Shown: one piece after another, positions 1-11,814 of the stretch | Layout of the letters: each line of letters starts with the position of its first letter | How positions within the stretch are numbered: position 1 is the stretch's first letter | Assembly (NCBI GenBank): GCA_020091685.1 | Contig: CM034599.1 | Span: 5,364,836 to 5,428,835, forward strand | DNA: 64,000 bases | From: Lutjanus erythropterus | Taxonomy: Eukaryota > Chordata > Actinopteri > Lutjaniformes > Lutjanidae | Direction of reading: 5' to 3' | Made by a program: the position numbers and the translations under genes | The notes under the pieces: model-generated | The model's database searches: none | Seen by the model: the letters and a program-made list of their open reading frames with translations, nothing else | Told to the model about the DNA's origin: nothing

Positions 1-1700
1 ATATCCTGTATAAACTCATGCTAACACTATTCATTCCCAACAAGTCGACCCTTAATTCTGCAGATCCACTTACTTTACGCTACATTGCTGAGCTCCAGTT
101 GGAAAAAAATGATACCAAAGATAATTTCATTTGTGTACAAATACTACGAGAGGTCAACAAAAAACAAAGTGTAGTATGCGAAACGTGGTACAAAAATTAC
201 AAATTGGGCTAGCTGTTTTCCCCTGTTTCCATTCTTTGTGCTAAGCTAAGCTAGCCTGCTGCTGTCTGTAGCTTCATATTCAACTGGGCATTGATCTCAT
301 TTAACATCTCATCTAAAGTGCATTTCCCAAAATGTCAAACTTTTCTTTTTTGAGGTGACAATCAGTCATCTTAGCACACGGACTTGTGAAGAGACCAAGA
401 TCATCTTTTTCTTTAGATGCCTTCAGACAAAAACACCACCCACAGAACAAATTCGCACTGAACTGTCAAACCTTCTGCACCAACTCTGAAACTCTTTGAC
501 AGCGCCGACTGCACAGAATATAGCATATAGGTGAACAAAAGAGAACACATTACATTTTTTTTTTTTTTTTGTTGCAACACAAAAGAAAACTCAAACCTGC
601 ATTTCTGAAGATGTATTATTCTCCTGTCAGATGTCAAACTGGGAAAAAAAATCTCTTCTCTCCAGAGAGGTTAGACAAGAAGAGCGTGTCCTCCTGTGTC
701 TGCTTGCATGGAGACAATCAGTGACCCTGTAAACACTGGATTGTTGACAGTTAGTTGGCAAAAGTCCAGCTTGTGAAATACTAATAAAAAAGCACATTTA
801 CTGTCCTCTCTGCTGGTTTGTCTAGAAGCTCATTCATCCAGTGTGCTGTGGCAGTGGCGCTGGTGGTGGTGCTTGGAGGCCTGTGTGCACCAACTACTGC
901 TCCTCCACACCATCCTGACCCAGGCGCAGGGCACTGTGGGCCGGGTGCTTAATCATTCATGCCGTGGGAGGTGGAGGGACAGAGAGATCTTATTCAGTGC
1001 TTACCTGGGTATCTACTGCTCTACTGAGTGTAACCTAACGATACAGAAACAAGATCCAAACCACACCAATCCAACCATCCCCCTTCACCTGTCTCCTTCT
1101 TCTCTCGTTCTCCTTCTCTCTGCCTCTCTAAGCTCCATTACATCACTACCAACAGCTAAAAAAGACCCCAGTCTCCCTGCTGGCACACTGTAGGTCTGGT
1201 TACTGATCTTTGATTAGATGGATACATTACAGCTAATCACTAACTGCTTTATTTCGCAGTGTAACAATGCTGGTCAGAGACGCACCATTGTGTTGAGAAG
1301 CAGTCTGAGCTGCCAGTGCTCAGTGCTTGTGTGAAATGATGCCCAAATGCAATTACCTCATTTTTTGCTTGGGTGAAAACAATTATCAGATACCCTTCCT
1401 GTGATGGCATTCAAATATCACAAGTGTGAGTAATATTGGGGGCATTTTGTACGTTTAAATTACAGAGTTGACAGTGCAGAGATGAAAGATAGAAAGATGG
1501 GGAGTGACAACAGGCAGCAAAGGTCCCTGGACAGACTTAAACCCACAGACCACCAGGGTGTCTCTTAAGTCTATAATCTGCCTTCTACTTCAATTTGAAC
1601 TTTATTTTACCCTTGGGAAAATTTTCCCTGCAGCCAGGTGAAGCACACAGAGACCCGAACATAAAAACACAATGCATGAAACATAAAATACCGGTGATCC
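1..1700. other. Gene-free stretch upstream of foxn4
   Basis: No open reading frame here has recognisable protein similarity or a convincing exon structure. The stretch is ordinary AT-moderate intergenic DNA with one poly(T) run near 555-572. It could hold distal regulatory DNA for foxn4 or the 3' flank of a gene to the left, but nothing in the sequence decides this. Confidence 0.5.
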
Positions 1701-1704
1701 AAAA

Positions 1705-1815
1705 CGTCAGGAGCAGAATCATCTTTACTGGCCAACCATGTGTGCACATACATGGAATTTTTCTCATTGCTCTCACTGTCCTTACACAGCAATACATACA
1801 AGACATAATGGCAAA
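1705..1815 (+). repeat. Degraded non-LTR retrotransposon 3' tail fragment
   Basis: The stretch has a run like 'atctttactggccaaccatg' followed by 'tgtgcacatacatgg' and a short 'gaatttttct' motif. This is the pattern of the widespread teleost tail 'tttattggccaagtatg...cacatacaaggaattt'. A second copy of the same family lies at 9165-9260. The family assignment is from memory of fish repeats and the exact element is not named. Confidence 0.5.
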
Positions 1816-2114
1816 AAAAGTTTTATGTATATAAAAAGCACCAATGACCAACAACAAAAAGGTTCCAGATTCATATCCTGGACGACCCCCATTTTTATAC
1901 AAGTCGGCTCTTTCTTGCGACATACGAGGAAGCTCAGACAAACGTCACCATTAAGTGCTTTATTGGCAAAAGTACACATTAGCATAAACATCAAGAAAAA
2001 CAAGGAAATCAGCAAGATCAGTAGTGCCAGGAGTGTACGGATGAGTGTAACAAGAGGCGTGTGCAAAAACTGAGGATGAAAAAATAATGGGCATGTTGAG
2101 AGTTGAAACGGCAC

Positions 2115-3711
2115 GGTGAAAGATCCTCAGCCACCTTAAATGCAGGTGAGCCGAGTCTCCTCTGATGACCCTGGCCCTCGCTCCACCTACGTGCAGCCTG
2201 GAGCATAAAAAGGCACACAGCAAAACAGGGGACGACCTCAGGGTGGTCACAAGATTTTAGCGGGTATTTGTTGATGAACCAAATGGTAGCATCACAAATA
2301 TCAACATGTCGTGGCATCACCAAAGTCATTAAGGATTTATCCTCTGGAAACAATTCACATCTGTACAATAGTTGCAGAAATATTTAAGTCTGGACCAAAG
2401 AATAGAACTAGACAAGGCTCAGCTGCTCAGCCCTGCTGCCACTGGCAGGACTGACGTGAAAAATTCCCCACTAGCCCAAAAAGTATTTTCCCCCATAATC
2501 TATGTCCTGTATCCCCATGATCTTTCTCAAAGCCTAACCAAATGTTTTTTGTGCCTATCTAACCTAAGCAGGTCTTAACCACAGCGTTGCCACATTATAA
2601 AACATAATAAATATGTTAATTATGGATAATAAAGAATCAACATGTACAAATCTTTCCACATTTCTGCCACATTCTGCCAATAAATCCCTGTAAATCTTCC
2701 ACACTGGACCTTTAAACTCATCAATTATTGCTTTCAGCTAGATGCTCAATAACTTGCTGACTCACATGTGGAAACTGTTCAGCCTGGATGTTGTTTTAAG
2801 GTTGTTCATATCTAGTAACAATAAGACATAAATGTATATATTGCTATTTAATGGGAGGATTTGGTGCTGCAGTTTAAATTTCTTGTGAATATTTTAAGAA
2901 TAAGAACCTACACTCAGCTTTCTGTTGTGTACATAAATGACTTTGCCTTAAAGTGGCTGCACCTTGTGTGTGTAAATGTGTTTACTTCCGTAACCTGGTA
3001 ACCACCATTAGAAAACACACACCCTCCAACGGTACCACAGGTGTCCATTTTCTCTGCTCTGGTGACCTAAAGGTGAAAAAACAAAAAAAAGATCAGGTTT
3101 CACCCAATTAATGGAGTGATTAATCTTTGGAGGGGTCTCAGTCAAATGTCTATGATGGGTGACCACTTGAGTTTTGGACATATTTGAATTATTCGCTCTC
3201 CACTCCAGAAAAGTTGTCAAGGTTACCTCTGCCGTTGCCCCACCTCTCCCCCGGCCCAGCGGCCCAGCAATGCTTGTCCAATCTTAACAAGCTTTGTGCT
3301 ACCCACTGGGCTCTGATTCAGCACGAGACCCGGCAAATCCAATTACACAGGAGTCAGAGAGGTTGATTTTCCCATTATAGATTCCATGCTGAGAATGAGA
3401 GCTGATGATAACACTCACATCACACCACTACTGCCCCCTCTTCTCTCGTCTCTCCTTCTTATTTTGTCTCCATTTCACTGTTTCCCTCCCTCTCTTCCTA
3501 TCTAATTCCTCTTTTCCCAAAGACCTCCTTTCTTCCCCCTGTCCCTTTCTTTGGATCTCTCCTTCTTTCATAGTCCATTATTCTAATTTTTTAGAGCAGC
3601 GTAACGAAGCCTGGGCCCCGTCATCATTTCAGGACCAAAATGCTGGGTCAGTGAGGTTACTTCATACCCCACATTGGACATTTTTCCACTTAGATATTAT
3701 CGGAGATGGGA
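2115..3711. other. Gene-free stretch, partly pyrimidine-rich
   Basis: I see no gene here. A C/T-rich stretch occupies about 3425-3600 (many 'ctctc' and 'ttcttcc' runs). It gives a long pseudo-open frame that is low complexity and not coding. Confidence 0.5.
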
Positions 3712-3970
3712 ATTAACTAAGTACAAATATTTCATTAATGTACTTGTGCATTACTTTTCCTGAAAACTTTTACTTCCTACATTCTAACACAAGTATCTGT
3801 ACTTTATACTCCTTAAAATATCAAAACTTTGGCAGCAGAATAAAAGGTGAGGTTCAGTTTCTTTGCACAGAAACAGTCAGTATCCTTTACTTTCTCACTT
3901 TTACTTGAGTAAAGACGTTGAATCAGTACTTCTACTTTTACCAGTCTTCTACTTGAGTACTTTTGCCACC
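3712..3970 (+). repeat. Dispersed teleost repeat ('actaagtaca' / 'acttgagtac' family)
   Basis: The stretch contains 'ttaactaagtacaaatattt', 'tatctgtactttatactcc', 'cttttacttgagtaaag' and 'cttctacttgagtactttt'. These phrases recur in a very common fish interspersed repeat. Shorter pieces of the same family occur at about 17080-17135 in foxn4 intron 4 and 49015-49065 upstream of pole. It is non-coding. Confidence 0.6.
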
Positions 3971-4199
3971 CACATAACATCATTAAGTCCCTCTTGTGAT
4001 AGTGATTTTTTAATTTGCCCCATTTTTAAGTGCTGTACCTTTAAATATTTAATTGCATCACTCTGATTTGACAATTCTCTTCACACAATACCCGTTTACA
4101 CACCAGGAATAAAATATCACTCAACTTGGCTAACCTCTGAAAGGTCATTGCAAAAACTAAATGCACAGTAATTCAGACAACTTGACTTAAAAGTGTCTG

Positions 4200-4771
4200 A
4201 GTGCCATCCTTAGGGGACATCGTGTGCCTGCTGTGACACATAAAAAAGTTCCTGAGGGCTCTTTTGGAAATGAGGCTCTTTTACACTCAATCGGCTGTGA
4301 AAGAGAAGAGGACTTTTGCTCCATCTTTTACCCTTTAGGGCGCAGAAGAGGACTGACCTCGCCTCCGACCAGGGGCTTCGGTGTTGACACAGGTCACTCA
4401 AAGGTCAACACCACTGACCTCTCTAAACCTCCAAGATGGGGTTTTCTGTGATCCTGCGGGACAATGGGATTGTGAAGTCCAGCGGGCTGTCCGGAGAAGT
4501 CGTCTGCCGTGTAGGAGACACAATGGTATGATGGGATCTGCAGGGGCAACACTGACCAACACTGACCAGCACTCTGTCAGTGTGTAAAACATCAGCTACT
4601 AAACTTGAGGCAAACTGATGACTGAAGGTGAAAACCCAAGGTCAGGAGGGGAAAGTAATATTCTGATCCTTTACTACTGGTCATCGATCATTTTTGCACA
4701 GCTCATGTTTAATAAGTACTATATTTCATTGTGTTTATTATTACTTGAGTTATCTTGCTTATACCTGTTTT

Positions 4772-4802
<31 letters not shown>

Positions 4803-5160
4803 TTGTTGTTATTTACACACACATGCACAAACTGCATCATTTGAGACTACATACATGCAGTGCAGCGGGAACTCTGCAGCATGTTGAGCTCATTCTTGTT
4901 AAAGGGTCGTCTCACCTAATCACAAAAACACATTTACACAATCCTAATGGTATCTAGCCATTCACATTGTTTTTGGTTTCTGGCTTTGAAGTCTCCATTA
5001 TACAGAAATCTGCCGCCACAATCATAAAACCTCAATGAGAGCTAAAGTATAGACCTTAATGAGACATTTTGTTGCAGGAAAAAAAAAAAAAAGGTGTAAA
5101 TAATAATATAATTAATTATGGCTGAACTCGTGCGGCCTCACACCTGTGTTTTTCCTGCTA
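4200..5160. other. Gene-free stretch with a (GAA)n tract
   Basis: No gene is recognised. The stretch includes a purine trinucleotide tract of 'gaagaagaa' units at 4771-4802 and an A-run at 5080-5092. Short open frames across the tract are low complexity. Confidence 0.5.
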
Positions 5161-5164
5161 TCGC

Positions 5165-5455
5165 AAGTCAAATGTCTGCTGTGAAAAAACAAAAATCTGC
5201 CAGTGGTTCTCTGCAAAAGCTGTGGACAGCGAGGTCTGTGAAGTGCTGCTGATTAGGGCAAACATGTTTTCTTTCATATGAAGAACAAGATTTGTAGTTG
5301 TGGGCATCTCTGCAGCACCACCATACTTCATTATAACTCTGTTTTCTCACACATTTGTCCTTTTTACAAAAAACTGCGATTTGAATATTGCACTTGGCCA
5401 TATTGAGATTTCGATTCGATTGCGGTGAATTGTGCAGCCCTACTGCTGACTTTGG
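5165..5455 (-). repeat. Dispersed repeat, 'gggctgcacaatt' family
   Basis: Read on the minus strand, the stretch starts with 'agggctgcacaattcaccgc' and continues with 'tcaatatggccaagtgcaat' and a 'gctgcagagatg' motif. The same phrases in the same order occur on the plus strand at 41766-41935, so the two are copies of one dispersed, probably non-autonomous element. The 'gggctgcacaatt' terminus is common in teleost genomes. Confidence 0.65.
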
Positions 5456-6453
5456 CAAATGTAATTTTGCAATGTGTTCAGTGGCACATGTTCACTTGCA
5501 TTGTACAAATGCAATACTACAAATATAAAAAAATACTGCGACAGATCAGGGTGCAAAAGTGAATGTTTACTTTTTACCTGCCACTCACCAGCCAGGTGTA
5601 TTTATATGTATTGTTTGTTCTTTTGTGTGTCCATCATTTGGGTGAATTGAGCCTTTAATTCAGCTGCCTGGAAGTCATTATGCAGCACACAAGTTTGTTA
5701 TATCATAACTACAACAGTGTTTAGCTGCACTTACAACATGCAACTGTTTAGTTTCTAGTATCACACTTGAAAATTCCCTGTGAACATTAAAGATGTGAAG
5801 GATACCCATGTGCATTATGTAACATGAAATAAACACCTCACTGCTGATGTTGTTGTGAAATTTAATCATCGTTTCCCTCTGTGGAGGTGTAACTACACTG
5901 AAACCTGTTGTCAGTCGTCTGTGATTGACTGACTGACCTTTGACAGGGCAACCTGAGGCCTGACGGTCTGCACACTCTGCTCCGTCCAACCTGAAGCTCC
6001 AGGGAGAAAACAAAGTCTCTGGCAGGACACCGATGCTGCGCCTTGGCTAAGCGCGGCTGACAGCAGCTTCCTCTGTGTGGCCAGAGGGTCACTCTGGGTG
6101 ACGTGTTGTTCTGGGGGACACTGTGTCTCTGCCTGCAGAGGAGATTAGAGGGGTGAGCTGACCTCGTTCTCAGAGGGCCTGATGTGTTTTGAGTAAACAC
6201 TTGGTGCAAGACAAAAACACTGGCTACAAACACAGGCCAGCCCTCAGGCGGTGATCCCATTGTTTCCCCATTACTCCAGAACAGGCATGAGAAGGGAGAG
6301 CCGTCACTCTGTGTTCCTGAGCTGCAGGGAGTCCCCGTGCTCGCTCCTGAATGCATCGCACACGGCCAGGTCAAGCTCCCAGAGCGGCCCACAGGTCACT
6401 GCCATTAACTTGATACTTGTCACTACCTGGACATAAATAAATATTTTTCCATG

Positions 6454-6620
6454 TGGGGCAGCTATAGAGTGGGCTGTCCTCTAATCACGGGGTTGGCTGT
6501 TTGAACACCAGCTCCTCCTATTCACATGTCAAAGGGGGCTTTTAGCCTCAAATTGCTCCTGATGGTCAGGCCATGGGTGTGTGTGTGTGAGTGAGGATGT
6601 GCTTGAGTTTGAGCACCAGA
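6454..6620 (+). repeat. Degraded tRNA-derived SINE
   Basis: The order of elements matches a common teleost tRNA-derived SINE. There is a decayed A-box-like part ('ggggcagctatagagtggg'), a B-box-like part ('ggttggctgtttgaacacc'), a 'cagctcctcctattcacatg' segment, a tail motif 'attgctcctgatggtcaggc', and a TG-rich end near 6578-6590. It is heavily mutated, so no functional tRNA can be made from it. Confidence 0.65.
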
Positions 6621-6776
6621 AGGATTTAGCTTTTTTTTTTTGGCCATTTTCACTTGCTCCCATAGTTTCATTTCAAAAAACGCCTAAGAACATTGCAACG
6701 TGTGTCACAATTTTTTAGAAAAGCTACAGTGAAACCAGGCATTTTAGGCTGCATAATCCTGGAGGGACTGTATATG

Positions 6777-7485
6777 TGCAGCCATTCACCTTTTAATAAC
6801 ACTATTCTCTACTAGACAGTGTAATGTAGGCCTATGTCTGCTTTATGAGCTGCTGACGTCCTGTCAGCATTAGAGTTACGTTACCTTCACCTACAAACGT
6901 CGTGATTTTTCATCCTTAAGTGACTTATTTCACTTTTCACAGTTTGCTTGGTTCATATTGTTAATAGTTTTTACCGTTTGCTTTGTATTATTTTTGAGCC
7001 TTTTGATAATCACATCAGTGTCTTAGATAACCATTAGTTATGCTAGCTGGCTAGTTAGGTAGTGTTGACAAAATCAAACTCACCAAAAACGTCTTGACTC
7101 GTCTTTCCACCGTTCCAACAATCACCAACTATAGTTTGGTTGAAATAAAAACCTTAACTCATGTATTTTGAGCAAGTAACCAGAGCTGATGATTGTTGGA
7201 ACAGTCGAAACACAAGCATAGAACTTTTTGTTGAGTTTGATTTTGTTTCTGTCAAGTTTGAATGAAGATGATCATGCTATAGCTAATGTGGTTAACGATT
7301 ATCTAAGACCACATCAAGCTTAGTGTGAAAAGTGAAGGAACTAACTAAAGGATGAAAAGTCCCTCAGTTTGTAGGCGAAGATAACGGTATTGTATCATTG
7401 ACAGGAAGTAAAGAGACGTGCAGCTCATAAAAGTGATCACACTTGACTGTGCAAGTAGAGAATTATGCTGATATTTATAAGTGCA
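6777..7485. mobile_element. Foldback/MITE-like element with ~280 bp inverted arms
   Basis: The left arm (about 6777-7130) and the reverse complement of the right arm (about 7180-7485) match over most of their length, leaving a loop of roughly 50 bp. Matching landmarks are 'ttatgagctgc' (6841) with 'gcagctcataa' (7419), 'cacctacaaac' (6889) with 'gtttgtaggcg' (7367), 'tttttcatcctt' with 'ggatgaaaag', 'tcttagataac' with 'attatctaaga', 'caaaatcaaactca' with 'tgagtttgattttg', and 'gttccaacaatca' with 'tgattgttggaac'. No transposase frame is present, so it is non-autonomous. Confidence 0.8.
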
Positions 7486-7582
7486 CAGGGAGCTTTCAGT
7501 AAAACTATTAGTATAGATACCAGTTTCAGAAGCTCATAATGTTGTTTTTCCATTGCATAAAAATCATAAAATATAGCAAGTA

Positions 7583-7885
7583 GCCTCCAAACTCTGCAAC
7601 AAGTTGCCTCCCCATGTTAGGCTGACCCCCATACTGCCTGTGTTAAAATCCAGTCTTAAAACATGTCTTTATTCTTGGATTTTAACTCACAATGAGAGTT
7701 GCCTTTCTATACTGTTGTCCTTTTGTCTTTTAAACTAGTCGTTGTTTTAATTGTGTTGCTCTTGTGGTTTTGCTTTTTATGGTCTGTGTGTTTTTATTGT
7801 GTTGTTTAATGGTTTTGCTTTTTACGGTCCTTATGTTTTTACTGCGTTGTTTTTATAGTTTTTGCTACATGTGACTGAACCTTGT
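7583..7885 (+). pseudogene. LINE relic: reverse-transcriptase C-terminal tail plus 3' UTR
   Basis: One frame from about 7592 reads NKLPPHVRL, then PVLKSSLKTCLYS. This resembles the terminal 'WNSLPxxIR...FKSxLKTHLF' signature at the end of ORF2 in many vertebrate non-LTR retrotransposons. It is followed by a T-rich 3' zone with repeated 'tttttattgtgttgtttaat'-like phrases, as in LINE 3' UTRs. No upstream reverse-transcriptase core remains, so this is a dead 5'-truncated copy. Confidence 0.6.
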
Positions 7886-8139
7886 GACTTGCCAGCAACG
7901 CAAGATGCAAAGTGTAAATCAAAATTGCAAAGATGGCTACACAACAGAATTACATTAAGCTGGAAATGAATGTAAGACATGACTTACAGAGTCCAGACAG
8001 CTGCTGCCTGAACTAACATCAGCTGCAAAACACTGCAGAACTGTGTAATGTGATGTTATCTAATCCACCAAATCTGCATTTACAAAGGTGAATAGCAGTA
8101 AAAATACAATGGAAAAATCGAGAAGTGTTTTCCTCACCC

Positions 8140-8295
8140 TGGTTCTTGCGTGTTTTAGATGTTTTCCTTCTCCAGCACACCTGATTTAAATGAACGAATC
8201 GTTATCAGGCGTCTGCAGAGTCCCGATGAGCCGATCATTTAAGGTGTGACTGAAGAGCAGAGCAGCGCGCCTCCAGGACCAGGATACTCTTGGTA
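8140..8295. repeat. Dispersed teleost repeat ('ctccagcacacctga...ccaggaccagg')
   Basis: The phrases 'gtgttttagatgttttcctt', 'ctccagcacacctgatttaa', 'atgaacgaatcgttatcagg' and 'cgcctccaggaccagga' occur in this order. They match a frequent fish repeat I know as 'tccagcacacctgatt...aggaccagggttg'. It is non-coding and its exact family is not named. Confidence 0.55.
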
Positions 8296-9164
8296 TTTTA
8301 ATCTGGAGTAATGCATCATATTTTATAAACTGAAATGTACGTAAAATCTTAATTTGAAAATAAACTAACTAGGTTTTTATGAAATGATCATGGGAGTAAA
8401 TTTCAATATTTAGAAGGCATTTATTTTGACGAACTGCTTTCCTGAGAGACTTACTGCATTTTGTATTGCATTATATTGTGAGTTCTCATCTGGTGCTGGA
8501 ATTTTGTGTTTTCCTTTATTAAAATAATGTTGGTGCAGAAAAATCATCAGAATGCAGGAAATCAAAATGTTTGATGCTCAAAAATTCCTGGGGGAGGCCT
8601 GCCACTTAATAGCCCCCTAAAAATCTACACCCATGGGTAAAGTTACTACTCTCAGTCTTATACTATTATATTATTGTATCATTAATATTGTTGTATTAGT
8701 ATGTAAGAAGTAGTTTAATGTCTTTGTGGTCAAGATTAAGGCTACTTTTAACTGCTTCATCTACCTAATCTGTAACAATGGATCATATTTTATAAATTGA
8801 TCATGTGTTTATAAGTAAAATCTTGATTTTAAAACTAACTAGCTCCTTAATAATAACAGTGAAGTGAAAAGTAGCACAGTTCTTGAGTTAAAAAAGCCAA
8901 ATGATATTCTGTTTACCATCACAATAAGACAAAACACAGCAAATCCTCACAAATGAAGTGCTGGGTTTAAATGAAATTATTGATTGATGAGGAAAACAGC
9001 CGCAGATTATTTTTCTATCAATCGACTAATCGGCTCTAAGATGTTTCTGTTTTTTATCCAACAACAGCAGCTGGCTCTTATCCAGATTAATTTATGAATG
9101 AACTGTTCCAAGGACACTTTAGCCAACATTTATATTCAGGAGTCATCTCAGATTGTATCGTCAT
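8296..9164. other. Gene-free AT-rich stretch
   Basis: No gene is recognised. Near 8970-9035 there is a degraded piece resembling the 'cgattaatcg' dispersed repeat ('ttattgattgatgagg' ... 'caatcgactaatcggctc'). Confidence 0.45.
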
Positions 9165-9262
9165 CATTATCAGAATCAGAATCAGAATCGAGGTTTATTG
9201 CTAAGAAGTTTTCAGGAATTTCTTGTGCATAGCAATAAAATAGTAAGAGCAAATATAGATAA
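9165..9262 (+). repeat. Non-LTR retrotransposon 3' tail fragment
   Basis: Three 'tcagaa' units are followed by 'tcgaggtttattgctaagaa' and 'aggaatttcttgtg'. This is the widespread teleost tail 'cagaatcagaa...tttattgccaagta...aggaattt'. It is a second copy of the family at 1705-1815. Confidence 0.65.
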
Positions 9263-9278
9263 ATATGAAAGCAACTGT

Positions 9279-9314
9279 TGCATCATCATGATGATGATGA
9301 TCATCATCATCACC
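9279..9314. repeat. (ATC/GAT)n trinucleotide palindrome
   Basis: A run of 'catcat' units switches directly to 'gatgat' units and back to 'catcat', giving a short imperfect trinucleotide inverted repeat. Confidence 0.85.
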
Positions 9315-10219
9315 CACTCTTGACCTACAGTCTCTGTGCCCCCACAGTGTCTCCCTGCCTGTTTCCAGCTCGTAACCCCGCGGGCTTTAGGACCTCCAGG
9401 CTCTGCTCTGTGAGGATGCTCTTGTTTTTGGCCGTTACGTTCATGCATGTAATCATTGATTGTGCCTATTGTGACAGGCCGATTTACCATCTGTAGGGTC
9501 CCATGGGGCTGATATACTGCTGTCACTGCAGTCTCCCTGCAGACTTGAAGGAATTCCCCTTTAATTTCCGGCCGCAAATTTTTAATCTCCAACAGGTTTC
9601 ACATTTAAATCTGATATTAAAAAAAGACCACACCTGCAGCGCAGACGTTTTCACTCACGTCACCCACCACAGAAAGAGCTTCGTCGTTCTTGAATCGAAA
9701 TGTAAAACAGTTTAAAGTGAGATACATTATTTGGAGGATCAGTTTTTAAACTTATCGTTAATTAAATAATAGTGAAACGTAACTTTGTCTTTGTTGCGGA
9801 GCTCCTGAAGCCACATGAGGGTCCTTGAATGATCAAATACTAATTCATTTTTCTCAGAAATTACGAAAGAAGCAGTTAAACAAATAAATATGAAGGCTGA
9901 TAGCTGCATTTTCACATTATCGTTTTTCATACAAATTTAACGGCAAATCCTTCCTCTTGGACCTTTACGCGTGAGGAAAAAGTCTGAGTCTCCTAAAAAA
10001 TTACATAAAAACTGCAGCCCATTTCCTATATATGGACAATAAAATGCATTTTTTTTCCTCTTCGTGTGTAAATTGTGTAAAATTGAGTGAAATGCGTATT
10101 TAAGGTGAAAGCTGGCAGTTGGAAGTGTTTTTTTACCCCCACAATCCAGGTTGAATGACTAGGTGGTGACACAGTATTTTCTCATTTTCTGGACTGCTGA
10201 GTGCACTGTAATGCTTTTT

Positions 10220-10410
10220 TTTTTTGAAGCGGACCTGGCTGCTCTGTAGACGAGTGTGTGTGAGCTTTTGCCGCCTCCTGCCTGCATGCTGCAGCCCACC
10301 CGGCCCCCTGCCTGCCTGCCCTCCTCCTTGCGCGCCTCCCCGGCTCTTTTTCCCACTGCTGAGAAGAGCAGGACGCGGCCACAGCGGCGGGAAGCAAATT
10401 ATCTACAAGC
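10220..10410. promoter_or_regulatory. GC/CpG-rich stretch upstream of foxn4
   Basis: Base composition changes sharply to C/G-rich with several CpGs ('cttgcgcgcctccccgg', 'aggacgcggccacagcggcg') amid AT-rich surroundings. This is about 1.4 kb 5' of the first foxn4 coding exon. It could be an upstream promoter or CpG-island fragment. No splice site or start codon ties it to the gene, so the call is inference from composition only. Confidence 0.35.
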
Positions 10411-10964
10411 ACTTCCCTTAAAAAAAAAGTTCACACTCACATACACAGATGCCACCACAAGTAGCGACTCACACACCGTCTTAGAGCTGATCGAGGAAGC
10501 TGACTGGGAATAACCTGACAAGAGCAAAATGGATACTTAATGTTTATTCTTTGGGTTTTTTTTGTTTGTTTAATTCAGGTGTTTTTCTTGTTGCTTTTAG
10601 TCTGGGACAACTATTTTAAAATAATCAACATTTTTTTATTGTAATCTAAACATCTTTAAAGGGATTTAGGCCTGAACTCTTGTATTTTCTGTTTTATTAA
10701 GACGCACAAGGCGCACTGGAGGATCAAGCGCACAGGACGGTGTAACATCCTTTAAATACATCTTATCTCTTTATTAATGATTCAGTAAGAGGACTACAAT
10801 GTCTGGGTGGAGTATGACCTGACTTTTAATGCAACAAACTTGTGTTTGGCTGCTGCTGGATGCAGTGGAGGAGCGCACCACCGCACCGTGACGCACCAAA
10901 ACTGAGAGAAAAATAAATAAAATCTCAACCTCGCTGCTTCTTCTGCACTTGCTCTGTGTGGAAG

Positions 10965-10965
10965 T

Positions 10966-11002
<37 letters not shown>
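10965..11002. repeat. (TG)n microsatellite
   Basis: An almost uninterrupted TG dinucleotide run of about 16 units sits immediately upstream of the probable foxn4 non-coding first exon. Confidence 0.95.
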
Positions 11003-11006
<4 letters not shown>

Positions 11007-11029
11007 TTGTTGGGACTGTTAACGCAGCA

Positions 11030-11229
11030 GCTGTCAAACTCATGGGATCCTCCTGCCCCTCGGGCGACTGGGAGCTCTGCTGAAGTCTCCACTGCGCATG
11101 TCCGAGCGCTGGACAGCTCCAGAGAGGGAAATTTAAAAACGGTTTTTTGGAGAATCAAGTGCAACACAGTGAAATACAGTACAGGGGCTCCCGACCGGCT
11201 CACACATCCTTCAATATCATCCAAAACAG
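11030..11229 (+). other. foxn4: Probable non-coding first exon of foxn4 (3' boundary at 11229)
   Basis: A strong donor ('aaaacag|gtgagtttt') follows base 11229. The stretch before it is relatively GC-rich, with an E-box (cagctg near 11029-11034) and an NRF1-like 'tgcgcatg'. The first coding exon begins after a good acceptor ('tttcatcgcag|aggcacc', exon from 11794), so at least one 5' UTR exon must lie upstream and this is the best candidate. The exon start is not defined by sequence. The minus strand here opens a frame that I consider spurious. Confidence 0.45.
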
Positions 11230-11814
11230 GTGAGTTTTTCATGATTTATCTCTCTTTGCATCACAGTTTTTGTCAGGTTGTTGTTTTTTTATGAAACTAA
11301 TGACATTTTAATGTTTTTTAAGACTTAAATCATAATTCCTCTGAAGGCATGCTAAATGATAAACCATTTAAACCAGAGTTAATGAGACCAAACTGTTATG
11401 TAAACATGTGAACTGAATGCTTGTTGAATGCAAACTATATTACTCTAATTTTATTTTTTATAGATATATATAAAATTCAATTAGTGAGAGTTAAAGGGAA
11501 CAAAAACAATTGAAACAATAACTTGGACTTATGTTACAACAAAGGCATTCTGATGCTAAATAGAAATTGTGTTTACTATTATTAATTAATTTCTGAATTT
11601 GTTTATTCTTATGTTAAATGATAATTTTAACACCTTAAATTTAAGGGTAAAATATCTGCTTTTAATCAAGCAGCTATGTTTTCAGAAATAATTATTAATT
11701 TTGCAATAATTTCTTCTACATAGCTTGTTTATTTCAGTTTGAAGGCTCACTCATGGGCAGAAAAGTGTATTAATATCATTTATTTCATCGCAGAGGCACC
11801 ACATATCCCAGGAA

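Noticed and set aside
843..1193. 116-residue plus-strand frame with Trp-rich start
   Set aside because: No similarity recognised, no splice or promoter context, and biased low-complexity pyrimidine content in its second half.
1585..2368. Overlapping frames of 96-118 residues on both strands
   Set aside because: They cross a retrotransposon tail and have no domain, no exon context and no codon bias.
9212..9592. 126-residue minus-strand frame
   Set aside because: It spans a (GAT)n tract and a LINE tail. The Met/Ile run is the trinucleotide repeat and no conserved protein is recognised.
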